Source: Legionella_C sp963803545 (GTDB taxonomy: Bacteria > Pseudomonadota > Gammaproteobacteria > Legionellales > Legionellaceae). From it: a stretch of DNA of 64,000 nt. This document shows, piece by piece, positions 9,210 through 19,130 of the stretch. The stretch spans positions 806,001 to 870,000 of the forward strand of contig CAWDMX010000004.1 in the NCBI GenBank assembly GCA_963803545.1, in the 5' to 3' direction. The position numbers and the translations under genes were made by a program. A model generated the notes under the pieces. That model saw only the letters and a program-made list of their open reading frames with translations. It did not search any database and was not told the DNA's origin. Every line of letters begins with the position of its first letter. Positions within the stretch are counted from its first letter, which is position 1.

Positions 9210-10224
9210 CGCCGCGTAAGTCCATAGTTTCTAAAGCTTTACCACCACCACGCGCAACGCAGGTTAAAGGGTCTTCTGCGACTAATACTGGTAGCCCTGT
9301 TTCTTCCATTAATAAGGTGTCCATATTTTTCAATAGAGCACCGCCTCCCGTTAAAATCATGCCGCGCTCGGCAATATCCGCGGCCAACTCTGGTGGTGCA
9401 AGTTCCAAAGCAGCCCTTACGGCACCAACAATGCCCGATAAGGGTTCTTGCAGCGCTTCAAGAATTTCAGCACTGGTTAACGTAAAGCTGCGTGGTACCC
9501 CTTCGGCTAAATTACGACCCCGTACCTCAATTTCAAACAAGTCACGACTTGGAAACGCCGAGCCAATTTCATGCTTGATGCGCTCGGCGGTAGTTTCACC
9601 AATGAGCGTCCCATAGTTGCGTCGCACGTAAGACACAATAGCGTCATCAAACTTATCACCGCCAATTCGGACAGACTGGTGATAAACAATGCCACTTAAG
9701 GAGATGATAGCAACCTCGGTAGTGCCGCCACCAATATCAACAACCATTGAACCACTCGCTTCTTCAACCGGCATGCCTGAACCTAGAGCAGCAGCCATTG
9801 GTTCTTCAATTAAAAAAACCTCACGAGCACCAGCGCCCATTGCCGATTCACGAATAGCACGACGCTCTACTTGCGTGGAGCCACAAGGCACACAGACTAA
9901 AACGCGCGGACTTGGACGCAAGCAGCGATTTTCATGCACCTTGTGAATGAAATATTGCAGCATTTTTTCGGTTACTGAAAAATCGGCAATCACACCATCG
10001 CGCATTGGGCGAATGGCGTTCATATTACCAGGGGTTCTCCCTAGCATACGTTTTGCTTCATTCCCTACAGCAGCGACTTCTTTACGTCCGTTTATAATAC
10101 GTATCGCTACAACCGAAGGTTCATTGAGCATCAAGCCTTTACCACGGCCCCAAATTAATGTATTTGCGGTACCGAGGTCAATGGATAGATCGCAGGAAAA
10201 TGCCCCTCGAAGTAATTTAAACAT
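9187..10224 (-). CDS. mreB: rod shape-determining protein MreB (bacterial actin)
   Basis: This 345-residue actin-like ATPase directs lateral wall synthesis. Motifs include the phosphate-1 loop IDLGTANTLIW, VVDIGGGTTEVAIISL (phosphate-2), the adenosine motif GMILTGGGALLKNM, and the conserved EPMAAALG. It is the first gene of the mreBCD operon, transcribed leftward, with its promoter presumably in the 0.87-kb gap upstream. The length and motifs are complete. Confidence 0.97.
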   Translation of the reverse strand: MFKLLRGAFSCDLSIDLGTANTLIWGRGKGLMLNEPSVVAIRIINGRKEVAAVGNEAKRMLGRTPGNMNAIRPMRDGVIADFSVTEKMLQYFIHKVHENRCLRPSPRVLVCVPCGSTQVERRAIRESAMGAGAREVFLIEEPMAAALGSGMPVEEASGSMVVDIGGGTTEVAIISLSGIVYHQSVRIGGDKFDDAIVSYVRRNYGTLIGETTAERIKHEIGSAFPSRDLFEIEVRGRNLAEGVPRSFTLTSAEILEALQEPLSGIVGAVRAALELAPPELAADIAERGMILTGGGALLKNMDTLLMEETGLPVLVAEDPLTCVARGGGKALETMDLRGGDFLSTE

Positions 10225-11100
10225 CTACAGAAATCCTCATAATTTTTGGGTTGTACTTTATCCTAAATACTGATAAAAATCGACTGATTAATTAAGAAAT
10301 AATGACGCACTTTAAAATTACGAGATTATGGCCGTTTAACAGACAGCAACCACGCACGGTTAGGTTAGCCGAGGTTGCGAGAACACTGCTGTTTCTTAAT
10401 AGCCCTTTTTTGCCTCCTTTAAAATTTATAATTTTACACAAAACATCTAAACTACAAATGCTCCACTGAAGTAATTACAGTTTTTGGAAAAAATAAAATA
10501 AGTCAAGACTGTTTTTCTAAAATTTAATTAGGTATTATTAGCAACCAAATTCTCAAGTTAGCGTGCAAGCCACTGTGGGTAAGTTTTAAGAAACCTGTTT
10601 TTTTTAAGGTTTTACAGCACTCAATACATTACTTTCACTTAATTAATAAGCATCCTAGCCGGTTTATTCGCTAAAAGTTATGCACAGATTCTGTGGATAA
10701 CTTTGTGCACAAACACAGGACTATTTCCATTTTCCCTTCTTATTTTAGACACGCACGCTTTACCCATACCGACTCCCAATGAACCTGCCGTCACGGCTAG
10801 TCGCTCTTGTCTTAACTCTACTGCCTAGCCTTAAATCTTGTTCTATTTAATAAGGAATTTTATAAGTCAATAAAAACGGCAGATTAGTCCTAGCGGCTTT
10901 TAACTTTAAAGTCGCTTACTAACTTTTGATCAATATCACAAACTTGCTGCGCAAAAGCATCCCGTATTCGCTAATCACGATTACGCGTAGAGTAAGGTCT
11001 AAGCGAGCTTACTGTCCGCGTATCAAATTTTACGATACGCAAACGTGCACTCATGGCAACAACATCAAATTGACGGACCCGAATTTAGTCAAATTAACAG
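10225..11100. other. 0.87-kb non-coding gap upstream of mreB with DnaA-box-like cluster
   Basis: No convincing gene or tRNA lies here. Short open frames lack family features. The left part should hold the mreB promoter and leader. At 10574-10582 (TGTGGGTAA), 10678-10686 (TTATGCACA), 10692-10700 (TGTGGATAA, a perfect reverse-complement DnaA box) and 10702-10713 (TTTGTGCACAAA) there are close matches to the DnaA recognition sequence within 140 bases. AT-rich stretches lie to the left (10420-10560). A 9-bp hairpin with one G-T pair sits at 10892-10916. The region resembles an origin-type or DnaA-titrating sequence, although dnaA is not in this window. Confidence 0.45.
10678..10713. promoter_or_regulatory. 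three clustered DnaA-box-like sites
   Basis: TTATGCACA, then TGTGGATAA on the opposite strand five bases later, then the palindrome TTTGTGCACAAA. The middle site matches the consensus TTATCCACA exactly, and the first fits TTWTNCACA. The close, mixed-orientation spacing is like that in gammaproteobacterial origins. A fourth, weaker site lies about 100 bases to the left (10574-10582). Confidence 0.5.
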
Positions 11101-12516
11101 CTACCGCGATTGCTGCCCATACTCATAAATAATTACCGCTATAGAGCTGGTAATTTTTTTTACCATGGAAAGTTGTAAAAATTCATTGGGGCCATGCGCA
11201 TTAGCGTTTGGCCCTAATACTCCTGTAATTAAAAATTGGGCTTGTGGAAATTTGTTTCCGAGCATCGACATAAAAGGAATAGTACCCCCTTCACCAAGAT
11301 AGGCTGCGGGTTTTTGAAAATACAACTGCGACGCCTTTTCGCAAGCGTCTATTAGCCAAGGTTTTGTTATGGGCGCGTTCCAACCCGAGGACGCATTTTC
11401 CAAGGAAAAACTAACCTTCGCACGATAAGGCGGGTTTGTTGTCAACTCGCGCTCCAACGCCTGACTTGCAGCGCCGGGGCTAACTAAGGGCGGAATGCGC
11501 AGCGATAGTTTTACGGTAATCTGGTTTCCTAAAACGTTACCGGCATCGACCGTCGAGGGCAGACCGTCGAGTCCAGTAACCGTCAACGCAGGTCGCCAGG
11601 TGCGGTTTAAAAGTAAGCGCTCAACATCAGTTGTAACCGGCGTCGCATCGCCCGCCCATGGAAAACTTGTGTAAACTTGGTCCGACATAATGGCCGCACA
11701 CTGCGTGACTTGGGCTCGTCGTTGCTCAGGAACCTCGCAGTGCATTTCTTTTATTCTAATCGTGGCATCGGTTTCATTTTCGACACGGCTTAGCAATTGT
11801 CTAATTATTCGAAAGCTATCCGCGGCAATCCCACTGGCGTACCCCGAATGCAGGCCTTCGCGCAATAATTGAACGGTTAATTTGCCAACAATATTACCAC
11901 GCAAGGATGTGGTAACCCATAACTGATCGTAATTGCCCGCACCGGAGTCCAAACAAATAACCAACCCTGGGTTTCCAATTCTAGCTTCCAGCAAATCCAT
12001 ATAAAACGGTAAGTCAATACTGCCACTTTCTTCACTGGCTTCAATTAATATAATGCAACGCGGGTGCGGCAGATCCTGCTGTACAAGCGCGTTAATGGCC
12101 GTTATCGCCGCATAAACCGAGTAACCATCATCAGCAGCCCCGCGTCCGTATAATTTATCCCCCCTAATAACGGGTTTCCATGGGGCTAAACCCTCATCCC
12201 AACCCATCATTTCTGGCTGCTTATCCATATGCCCGTATAATACAATCGGAGCGTCTCCCGTGCCGGCAATCTCTATAAATAGCAAAGGCGTTCTGTTGGG
12301 AATTTGCACAACCTCAACACAGCTGTTTGGGGGCGCATTGTCTGTACACCATCGCACCAGGTGGGCCATGGCTAAATCCATATAACCGTGTTCTTGCCAT
12401 AGGGGATCAAAATCCGGGGATTTATTTGGAATTTTAATATAGTCGCATAGGCTTGTTAAAATAACTTCCTGCCATTGATTGTCACAAAACTTTTGAATTT
12501 TTTCGGGATTTAGCAT
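11101..12516 (-). CDS. M20 family metallopeptidase (dipeptidase/deacylase)
   Basis: The ~471-residue product is a zinc-dependent M20 hydrolase. The metal-site motifs are visible: VLYGHMDKQPE, GRGAADDGYSVYAAI, the catalytic EASEESGS, ICLDSGAG, and the C-terminal His in NANAHGPNEFLQ. A dimerisation domain lies between. Substrate choice cannot be read from the sequence; members cleave dipeptides or N-acylated amino acids. The first ATG at 12522 or the next at 12516 both overlap the end of murG by about 40 bases, so translation is probably coupled. Confidence 0.88.
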   Translation of the reverse strand: MLNPEKIQKFCDNQWQEVILTSLCDYIKIPNKSPDFDPLWQEHGYMDLAMAHLVRWCTDNAPPNSCVEVVQIPNRTPLLFIEIAGTGDAPIVLYGHMDKQPEMMGWDEGLAPWKPVIRGDKLYGRGAADDGYSVYAAITAINALVQQDLPHPRCIILIEASEESGSIDLPFYMDLLEARIGNPGLVICLDSGAGNYDQLWVTTSLRGNIVGKLTVQLLREGLHSGYASGIAADSFRIIRQLLSRVENETDATIRIKEMHCEVPEQRRAQVTQCAAIMSDQVYTSFPWAGDATPVTTDVERLLLNRTWRPALTVTGLDGLPSTVDAGNVLGNQITVKLSLRIPPLVSPGAASQALERELTTNPPYRAKVSFSLENASSGWNAPITKPWLIDACEKASQLYFQKPAAYLGEGGTIPFMSMLGNKFPQAQFLITGVLGPNANAHGPNEFLQLSMVKKITSSIAVIIYEYGQQSR

Positions 12517-13579
12517 GCACATATTCCTTTATGATAGCGATAATTTGCTTATTTGCGGGCTTAATATTGAGCGCTTTTAATTTTGACACAATACTTTCTT
12601 TATCACGTTTTAGAGTGTTAATAGCGCTGTAAAGCATGCTTGGTGTCAAGTCTGCACTAGCGATAACCCGACTGATGCCAAGTTGCTCGAAATAAGCCGC
12701 ATTTTCCACTTGATCACCCCGACTTACTTTGGCGGATAGTGGAATTAAAATATGCGGCTTTTCTAAGGCTAGTAATTCGTACAAAGTATTCGCACCAGCG
12801 CGGGAGATTACCACATCAGCCAGTGCGTAATAATGCGGCAGTTCGTTAGTTGCGTATTCTTGTTGGACGTAATCTTTAACCCCTATTAATTCATTAGAAA
12901 GCTTGCCAGAGCCGCACAGATGGATAATATGGAAGTCTTGTCGCAAGGTTTCAATATTTGCACGCAGTGCCTGGTTAATTTCAGCCGAACCTTGACCGCC
13001 ACCGATTATTAATAAACAGGATTTTTCCCCGCTAAAACCGCAAAGCTCTAATGCTTTCTTTGCGCATCCTGTATAAAGTTGTTCACGCAGTGGGGTGCCG
13101 GTAACGACCGTTGCCTGCGACTTATTAAAGAATTTTTCAGCGCCGGCAAACGTTAAACAAATTTTATTAACAAAAGGAAAACACAAGCGATTAGCCAAGC
13201 CTGGGGTTAAATCCGACTCATGCGCCACAATTGGAATACGCTTTAACCAGGCAGCAAAAACGACAGGAAATGCCACAAAACCGCCTTTTGAAAAAACGAT
13301 ATCTGCTTTCAAACGGTGTAGCAAATAATAAGACTGAATAATTCCAATCATTATTTTGAATGGGTCAATGAAATTTTTCCAACTAAAGTACCGTCTTAAT
13401 TTTCCACAAAAGATAGGGTTAAAGTGAACCGAATGATTTTCGGCAATGGTTTGTTCGACGCCATTTCGTTCACCTATGTATTCAATTTTCCACGCTAAAC
13501 CATTTAAGGAATCGATCAACGCTAAATTAGGCGTTACATGACCGGCACTACCGCCCCCAGTAAAAACTATGGTTGTCAT
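12482..13579 (-). CDS. murG: UDP-GlcNAc:lipid I N-acetylglucosaminyltransferase MurG
   Basis: The 365-residue product carries the MurG signature: TIVFTGGGSAGHVTPNLALI at the N-terminus, HESDLTPGLANRL, the second GGGQGSAEINQAL, and ISRAGANTLYELLALEKPHILIPL. It makes lipid II on the inner face of the membrane for peptidoglycan synthesis. Here it lies outside the usual cell-division/wall gene cluster, between nadC and an M20 peptidase gene. Its start shares a base with the nadC stop. Confidence 0.96.
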   Translation of the reverse strand: MTTIVFTGGGSAGHVTPNLALIDSLNGLAWKIEYIGERNGVEQTIAENHSVHFNPIFCGKLRRYFSWKNFIDPFKIMIGIIQSYYLLHRLKADIVFSKGGFVAFPVVFAAWLKRIPIVAHESDLTPGLANRLCFPFVNKICLTFAGAEKFFNKSQATVVTGTPLREQLYTGCAKKALELCGFSGEKSCLLIIGGGQGSAEINQALRANIETLRQDFHIIHLCGSGKLSNELIGVKDYVQQEYATNELPHYYALADVVISRAGANTLYELLALEKPHILIPLSAKVSRGDQVENAAYFEQLGISRVIASADLTPSMLYSAINTLKRDKESIVSKLKALNIKPANKQIIAIIKEYVHAKSRKNSKVL

Positions 13580-14424
13580 TACAAAAGAGTCCTTATTAAG
13601 AGGCTTAAGTCAATTGCATTTATAGATTTAGTAATTGCTCCAACGGAGATAAAATCAACACCCGTAGCGGCGATTTTAGCAACCGTTGTTAAGGAAACCC
13701 CACCGGATGCCTCTAGAGTCGATGCGTAATTTTTATTAATAGCAACGGCTTTTTTTAGATTTGAAAGCGTGAAATTATCCAATAAAATTCTATCCGGTTT
13801 ACAAACTACAGCCTCCTCCAACTCAGCCAACGTTTCTACTTCAATTTCAATAAACAAATTTTTGTGCGCCGTACGTGCTTTTTCAATAGCCGCAGTAATT
13901 GAACCACAAGCGATTATATGGTTCTCTTTTATTAAGTAGGCATCGTAAAGACCCATACGATGATTCATTCCGCCCGCAGTTCGTACGGCGTATTTTTGCG
14001 CGTATCGTAGACCGGGTAGGGTTTTACGCGTATCGAGAATCCTAGCCGATGTATTTTTAACCTGTTGCACAAATTGATAGGTTTGCGTTGCTGTGGCTGA
14101 TAAAGTCTGTAGAAAATTTAACGCACTACGCTCTGCAGTTAAAATATCTCCTGCCTTGCCTTCAATTATTGCCAGTGTAGTTAAATCCTCAACAAACTCA
14201 CCTTCTTGCTTCATCCACCGCACGGTTAAATGAGGGTTTATGGCTGCAAAAACCGCGTTTACCCACGCTTGGCCACACAAAAGCAAGGGTTCTCGGTTGA
14301 TAATTTCAGCCTTTACAACTAAAGATGGTGCAAGCAAGGCCGCACTAACATCACCGCTGCCCACATCTTCAAGTAAGGCCCTATCTGCATCTAATTTTAC
14401 CTGGCAATCGTCAATACGCATCAT
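13579..14424 (-). CDS. nadC: nicotinate-nucleotide diphosphorylase (quinolinate phosphoribosyltransferase)
   Basis: The 281-residue product catalyses quinolinate plus PRPP to nicotinate mononucleotide in de novo NAD synthesis. Family motifs: EDVGSGDVSAALL, ERSALNFLQTLSATAT, the conserved DTRKTLPGLRYAQKYAVRTAGG, and ENHIIACG. Glutamate and Asp residues of VETLAELEEAV and PDRILLDNF complete the barrel. It overlaps the antiporter gene upstream by 4 bases (ATGA), suggesting translational coupling. Confidence 0.96.
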   Translation of the reverse strand: MMRIDDCQVKLDADRALLEDVGSGDVSAALLAPSLVVKAEIINREPLLLCGQAWVNAVFAAINPHLTVRWMKQEGEFVEDLTTLAIIEGKAGDILTAERSALNFLQTLSATATQTYQFVQQVKNTSARILDTRKTLPGLRYAQKYAVRTAGGMNHRMGLYDAYLIKENHIIACGSITAAIEKARTAHKNLFIEIEVETLAELEEAVVCKPDRILLDNFTLSNLKKAVAINKNYASTLEASGGVSLTTVAKIAATGVDFISVGAITKSINAIDLSLLIRTLL

Positions 14425-15851
14425 ACGGACTCCACAGCTTTACTGAAGCGTCTTTTTAATAAGGGTGGAGTGATCACGGTTGTTACAATCACCATTAATA
14501 TAATTGCTGAAAATAATTGATCCGACATCACGCCGAGCGTCCTACCAATAGCGGCAAAAACAAGTCCAACTTCACCACGAGGAAGCATACCAATGCCAAT
14601 AAGCAAACGGTCGTCTCGGCGGCTAGCACCAAGGCCACTTAGTAGTTTCCCAATGATTCCCGCGATAATCAGCCCAGTGGCCATCAATAAAACCTGCCAA
14701 TCGAAAAAAGTTTCAAGTTTAACTTGTATACCAATAACCATAAAAAATAAGGGCGCGAGAATAGTTTCAAAGGGTGTTGTTAACTCTTTTATAGAAAGCG
14801 TTTCCTCCCGTATTTTAGAGTTTTTAAATAATTCGTCGTTTAAAATCATCCCTGCCGCAAAAGCGCCAATAATTGCGGCCAACTGCACCAACGTTGCAAG
14901 CCACGCAACCAGCATGACAAATCCAAAAGAAACCACTAATTTTGTTTCGGTTGCCGTTAAAAAAAAGCGGGCGCCAACAATTATTTTAGGGAGAATTATT
15001 GGACCAATTAACAAGACCCCTAAAAAAAACACCACGGTGGTTGCAATTAAAGTGCTTATTTGATGAAAATCCACACCGCCACTAACAACGATACTGCTCA
15101 CAATAGCCAATAAAACTAGGCCGAGAATATCATCAATCATTGCGGCACCTAAAATCGTTCGTGCTTCACGCGTTTTAAGCTTATTCATCTGTGCTAAAAC
15201 GCGCGCGGTTATTCCAATGCTTGTGGCCGCAAGCGTTGCCGATACGAAAAGATGGGCTTTATAGGTGGCATTGGGCATCACTATTAAAGCAATTAAGAAC
15301 CCTAGAGAAATAGGAGCTATTACCCCAATTAGTGCAACCTGTAGTGAGGCTCGGCCGGTATGTTTTAATTCCTTCAAGGAGGTTTCAAGCCCTACCATAA
15401 ATAGCAAAAAAACAACCCCATACCGCGATAAAATATCAATTATGTAAGCAACCTTAAGATACTCAGCACCTTGCTTGCTGCTTAACACCGCAAAAACTTG
15501 TTTACTGTAATAAGGGTTGGGAATAGCCGCGGTGGCCGCATCTTGCAAGGAAATTTTAGCGAGAATATGCCCCATAACAGTGAAGATTGATGCGCCTTCT
15601 CGCAATATAACTATCAACTGCATGCCAAAGAAATAAGCAATATTACCGAAAAACACACCCATTAGGAGCTCACCTAATACACCCGGTTGACCCAGAGCTT
15701 GAGCCATAAACCGCCCTATCATCGCAAGTCCAAAAATTAGGGTCACCCATTCAAGCACCGAAGCCATTGGATCGTGGGATTGCGCAGCTGCAAAACACAG
15801 CATCGGAGTAATCAATAAAACCAATGCACATAGCAGTTTTTGAAATTTCAA
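14421..15851 (-). CDS. CPA2-type cation:proton antiporter
   Basis: The 476-residue product begins with a signal-like segment (LLCALVLLITPMLCFAAA) followed by about 12 membrane spans. Typical CPA2 features are visible: QALGQPGVLGELLMGVFFGN, FLLFMVGLETSLKEL, AATSIGITARVL, the acidic pair in GAAMIDDILGLVLLA, and RGEVGLVFAAIGRTLG. It lacks the cytoplasmic TrkA-N domain of KefB/KefC. It probably exchanges Na+ or K+ for protons. It is the first gene of a tightly packed series with nadC, murG and the M20 peptidase. Confidence 0.88.
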   Translation of the reverse strand: MKFQKLLCALVLLITPMLCFAAAQSHDPMASVLEWVTLIFGLAMIGRFMAQALGQPGVLGELLMGVFFGNIAYFFGMQLIVILREGASIFTVMGHILAKISLQDAATAAIPNPYYSKQVFAVLSSKQGAEYLKVAYIIDILSRYGVVFLLFMVGLETSLKELKHTGRASLQVALIGVIAPISLGFLIALIVMPNATYKAHLFVSATLAATSIGITARVLAQMNKLKTREARTILGAAMIDDILGLVLLAIVSSIVVSGGVDFHQISTLIATTVVFFLGVLLIGPIILPKIIVGARFFLTATETKLVVSFGFVMLVAWLATLVQLAAIIGAFAAGMILNDELFKNSKIREETLSIKELTTPFETILAPLFFMVIGIQVKLETFFDWQVLLMATGLIIAGIIGKLLSGLGASRRDDRLLIGIGMLPRGEVGLVFAAIGRTLGVMSDQLFSAIILMVIVTTVITPPLLKRRFSKAVESV

Positions 15852-15911
15852 TGCGGCTCCTTAAGTAGAGGTAATCTATACAATAATTAGTTTTTTCGCC
15901 CGCTCTATCCG

Positions 15912-18278
15912 CTAGTTTTTGGCTAAAAATAGGCAGGTTTTTAAAACTGAGTCTGGGTTTAAAGACACACTATCAATCCCCTCATCCATAAGCCATCGCG
16001 CAAAATCCTCGTGGTCGGATGGTCCTTGGCCACAGATACCAATGTATTTTCCTGCTTTCTTACAGCTTGAAATAGCCATATGAAGTAACTTTTTAACCGC
16101 GTCATTGCGCTCATCAAATTGCGCAGCCACTAGTCCGGAGTCTCTATCCAGCCCCAGAGTAAGTTGCGTAAGATCGTTCGATCCAATGGAAAAACCATCA
16201 AAAAATTGAAGAAAATCATCGGCTAATAATGCATTGGATGGCAATTCACACATCATGATTAGCCGTAAACCATTTTTCCCGCGCTCAAGACCCTGTGTTT
16301 TCAAAGTATCAATAACTGCGGACGCCTCGTTAACCGTACGCACAAAAGGAATCATTATTTCAACGTTGTCCAAACCCATTTGTTCACGCACGCGTCTTAC
16401 CGCCTGACACTCTAAGGCAAAGCATTGAGCAAAGTCTGGAGAAACATAGCGCCCAGCACCTCGAAACCCTAACATTGGATTTTCTTCATCAGGCTCGTAC
16501 AAATGCCCGCCAATTAAATTAGCGTACTCATTGGATTTAAAATCCGACAGTCGCACAATAACGGGTTTAGGATAAAAAGCGGCAGCAATCGTTGAAATCC
16601 CTTCTTTAAGGCGTTCAATATAGTATTCGGTTGGCGAGTCATAGGCCGCTATTTTACGAGCAATGGTTGCTTTCAATTGCGTGCCTTCTAACTTTTCATA
16701 ATCCAGTAAAGCCTTGGGATGTATCCCAATTGAATTAGAAATTAAAAACTCCAGACGGGCAAGCCCAACACCGGCGTTAGGAATTGCTTGAAACGCAAAA
16801 GCACGTTCTGGATTACCTACGTTTAGCATTACCTTCATCGGTAATTGCGGCATGGTCTCAACGTCCAGTGTTTCTAATGCAAAGGGCAGTAAGCCTTGGT
16901 AAATATAGCCGTTATCCCCTTCAGCACAGGATATAGTCACTTCTTGGTTGGGTTTAATTTTTTTAGTAGCATCACCGCAACCAACCACGGCCGGAATACC
17001 CAGCTCACGAGCGATAATTGCAGCATGGCAGGTACGCCCACCACGATTGGTGACAATGGCCGAAGCCCGCTTCATAATTGGTTCCCAATCCGGATCGGTC
17101 ATATCCGCAACCAATACATCACCGGGTTTTACACTATCCATTGCACTGATGTCTTCAATTATTTTTGCACAACCCTGACCAATACGCTGACCAATGCTGC
17201 GTCCTTCCGCTAACAACTCGCCTCGCCCTTGTAAGGTATAGCGCTCTAATTTCTGCTGGCTCGCTCGACTGTTCACGGTTTCAGGACGAGCTTGCAAGAT
17301 ATACAATTGATTCGTTAAGCCATCTTTAGCCCATTCAATATCCATGGGTTTGCCGTAGTGTTCCTCAATTATTACCGCCTGCTTGGCTAAGCATTCAATT
17401 TCTGCGGAGGTTAAAGAATACTGTTGACGTAAATCAATACCCACCTCTTCTGTTTTAACCTTGTGGGTATCGCAATACACCATTTTTAGTGCTTTGCTTC
17501 CAAGATTACGCCGAATTATCGCCGGTTTACCGGCTTTCAGAGTTGGTTTGTAAACATAAAATTCATCCGGGTTAACTGCGCCTTGCACAACCAATTCACC
17601 AAGCCCATAGGCTGAGGTAATAAATACAACCTTATCAAAACCCGATTCCGTATCCATTGTGAATATGACACCACTGACAGCGCAATCGCTGCGGACCATT
17701 TGTTGGATACCGGCGGATAAAGCAACCTCAGCGTGCGAAAAGCCGTGGTGCACGCGGTAGGCGATAGCGCGATCGTTGTACAGCGAGGCAAAAACCAACT
17801 TTATAGCGCTTAGTACGTCCGCAAGACCGGTGACATTGAGATAGGTTTCTTGTTGACCTGCAAATGAGGCTTCGGGTAAATCCTCAGCCGTTGCCGAAGA
17901 GCGCACGGCAACACTAAAATTGGAATGGCCAATAGAGGCGGTTAATTGCTGGTAGGCGCTAGCAATTGCTTGCTCAAATTCGTCCGTAAAAGGGGTCGCC
18001 ACGATTAGTTCGCGAATTTTTTTACCAACAGCGGTAAGCATTGGGATGTTATCACTGTCTAAATTTTCCAAACAATTTTCAATGGTCGTGTGCAAATTGT
18101 CTTGGCTTAAAAAATCTCGAAATGCGTCCGCGGTGGTAGCAAATCCACCGGGAACACTTATACCAAGCGGTTGCAAATGCGCAATCATTTCCCCTAAGGA
18201 GGCATTTTTCCCACCTACTTGCTCTAAATCAGCCATGCTTAGGTGTTGTAATTCTTTCGTGTGGAAACTAATAGCCAT
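15912..18278 (-). CDS. ppsA: phosphoenolpyruvate synthase
   Basis: The 788-residue product converts pyruvate, ATP and water to PEP, AMP and phosphate in gluconeogenesis. Domains in order: the ATP-grasp nucleotide domain (VGGKNASLGEMI, FAVRSSATAEDLPEASFAGQ), the phosphohistidine domain with the active His in GGRTCHAAIIARELG, and the PEP/pyruvate barrel (MLGFRGAGRY, FSIGSNDLTQLTLG, GICGQGPSD). I start it at the ATG at 18278 (MAISFHTKEL); the ATG at 18326 would add 16 unmatched residues. It fits a lifestyle using amino acids as carbon, together with the serine dehydratase gene nearby. Confidence 0.96.
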   Translation of the reverse strand: MAISFHTKELQHLSMADLEQVGGKNASLGEMIAHLQPLGISVPGGFATTADAFRDFLSQDNLHTTIENCLENLDSDNIPMLTAVGKKIRELIVATPFTDEFEQAIASAYQQLTASIGHSNFSVAVRSSATAEDLPEASFAGQQETYLNVTGLADVLSAIKLVFASLYNDRAIAYRVHHGFSHAEVALSAGIQQMVRSDCAVSGVIFTMDTESGFDKVVFITSAYGLGELVVQGAVNPDEFYVYKPTLKAGKPAIIRRNLGSKALKMVYCDTHKVKTEEVGIDLRQQYSLTSAEIECLAKQAVIIEEHYGKPMDIEWAKDGLTNQLYILQARPETVNSRASQQKLERYTLQGRGELLAEGRSIGQRIGQGCAKIIEDISAMDSVKPGDVLVADMTDPDWEPIMKRASAIVTNRGGRTCHAAIIARELGIPAVVGCGDATKKIKPNQEVTISCAEGDNGYIYQGLLPFALETLDVETMPQLPMKVMLNVGNPERAFAFQAIPNAGVGLARLEFLISNSIGIHPKALLDYEKLEGTQLKATIARKIAAYDSPTEYYIERLKEGISTIAAAFYPKPVIVRLSDFKSNEYANLIGGHLYEPDEENPMLGFRGAGRYVSPDFAQCFALECQAVRRVREQMGLDNVEIMIPFVRTVNEASAVIDTLKTQGLERGKNGLRLIMMCELPSNALLADDFLQFFDGFSIGSNDLTQLTLGLDRDSGLVAAQFDERNDAVKKLLHMAISSCKKAGKYIGICGQGPSDHEDFARWLMDEGIDSVSLNPDSVLKTCLFLAKN

Positions 18279-18422
18279 CGTTGCCTCGCTCCATAAAATG
18301 GAGGTTATTCTACTTAAAATATGCAAGCTTGGGAACAGCGTTTTCAGTAGTCTTGAGCGGGTTTTAAAATTGGCGGCTGCACGGGCGTTTTTAACAAGCT
18401 TATCAAGGAAAATAATCCGTAA

Positions 18423-19031
18423 TTAATTAGACGGAGTAAGCGCCGCTTCCAACAGATGAATTTTTTTTGAAGCCGGTAATAAGAAGGTATCTGAGTTAAA
18501 TGTTACCACTTCCTTGCGGATAAAATTATTACGCTCGTAAAAACTAAGCCCCTTTTGATTATCATCCCATACATGCGAGCTTACCGAAGTATAGTTCTGC
18601 AAACGCGCTTGCTCTTTTACATAATTAATGAGGCGTTCACCAATGTGTAAATTGCGATAACCAGCCTCGACAATTAACGCCGATATGTAGAGGGAATGAG
18701 GGATTATTGAACGGTATATAGGCCGGACGATGTCTACGCTAAGCGGGTTCAATTTGTCTTCCATTTGCGTATCAATGGCGTGCAAGGAATAATCGTAATA
18801 AAAGACCAAACCAACAATTTTCTGATTTCGACCTTCATCACTCTCGGCTAGATAAAAATTTTTATACGACGAACGTCCAGATTCATTTACAAAGGACTGA
18901 GCCAAATAACTTAAACACTCATCAACGCTAAAGGAGGTGCTGTATAGAAATTGGGCTATATAAGAAACCTCCCACATCAATTGAGACACCGTATCCACAT
19001 CGGATGTAGTAGCGCCGCGATATCTAATCAT
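18423..19031 (-). CDS. GNAT family N-acetyltransferase
   Basis: The 202-residue product fits the GCN5-related acetyltransferase fold: an N-terminal IRYRGATTSDVDTV, a central strand YISALIVEAGYRN, the acetyl-CoA loop R-N-L-H-I-G-E-R-L-I-N-Y, and SSHVWDDNQKGLSFYERNNFIRKE. The substrate is unknown. The ATG at 19031 is chosen because GGAGG sits eight bases upstream. It lies alone between ppsA and prfC, all leftward. Confidence 0.85.
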   Translation of the reverse strand: MIRYRGATTSDVDTVSQLMWEVSYIAQFLYSTSFSVDECLSYLAQSFVNESGRSSYKNFYLAESDEGRNQKIVGLVFYYDYSLHAIDTQMEDKLNPLSVDIVRPIYRSIIPHSLYISALIVEAGYRNLHIGERLINYVKEQARLQNYTSVSSHVWDDNQKGLSFYERNNFIRKEVVTFNSDTFLLPASKKIHLLEAALTPSN

Positions 19032-19130
19032 TACATACCCTCCCTGCACCTATTTTGTATAATTTATATACTAGCCTACTTTACTAGCAAATGCGTTCAC
19101 GCTACCGGTTTAAAGGCCTTTATCGAGTGA

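Noticed and set aside
10926..11132. 68-codon plus-strand frame in the gap upstream of mreB
   Set aside because: Composition is not protein-like, it overlaps the end of the M20 peptidase gene, and it has no ribosome-binding sequence.
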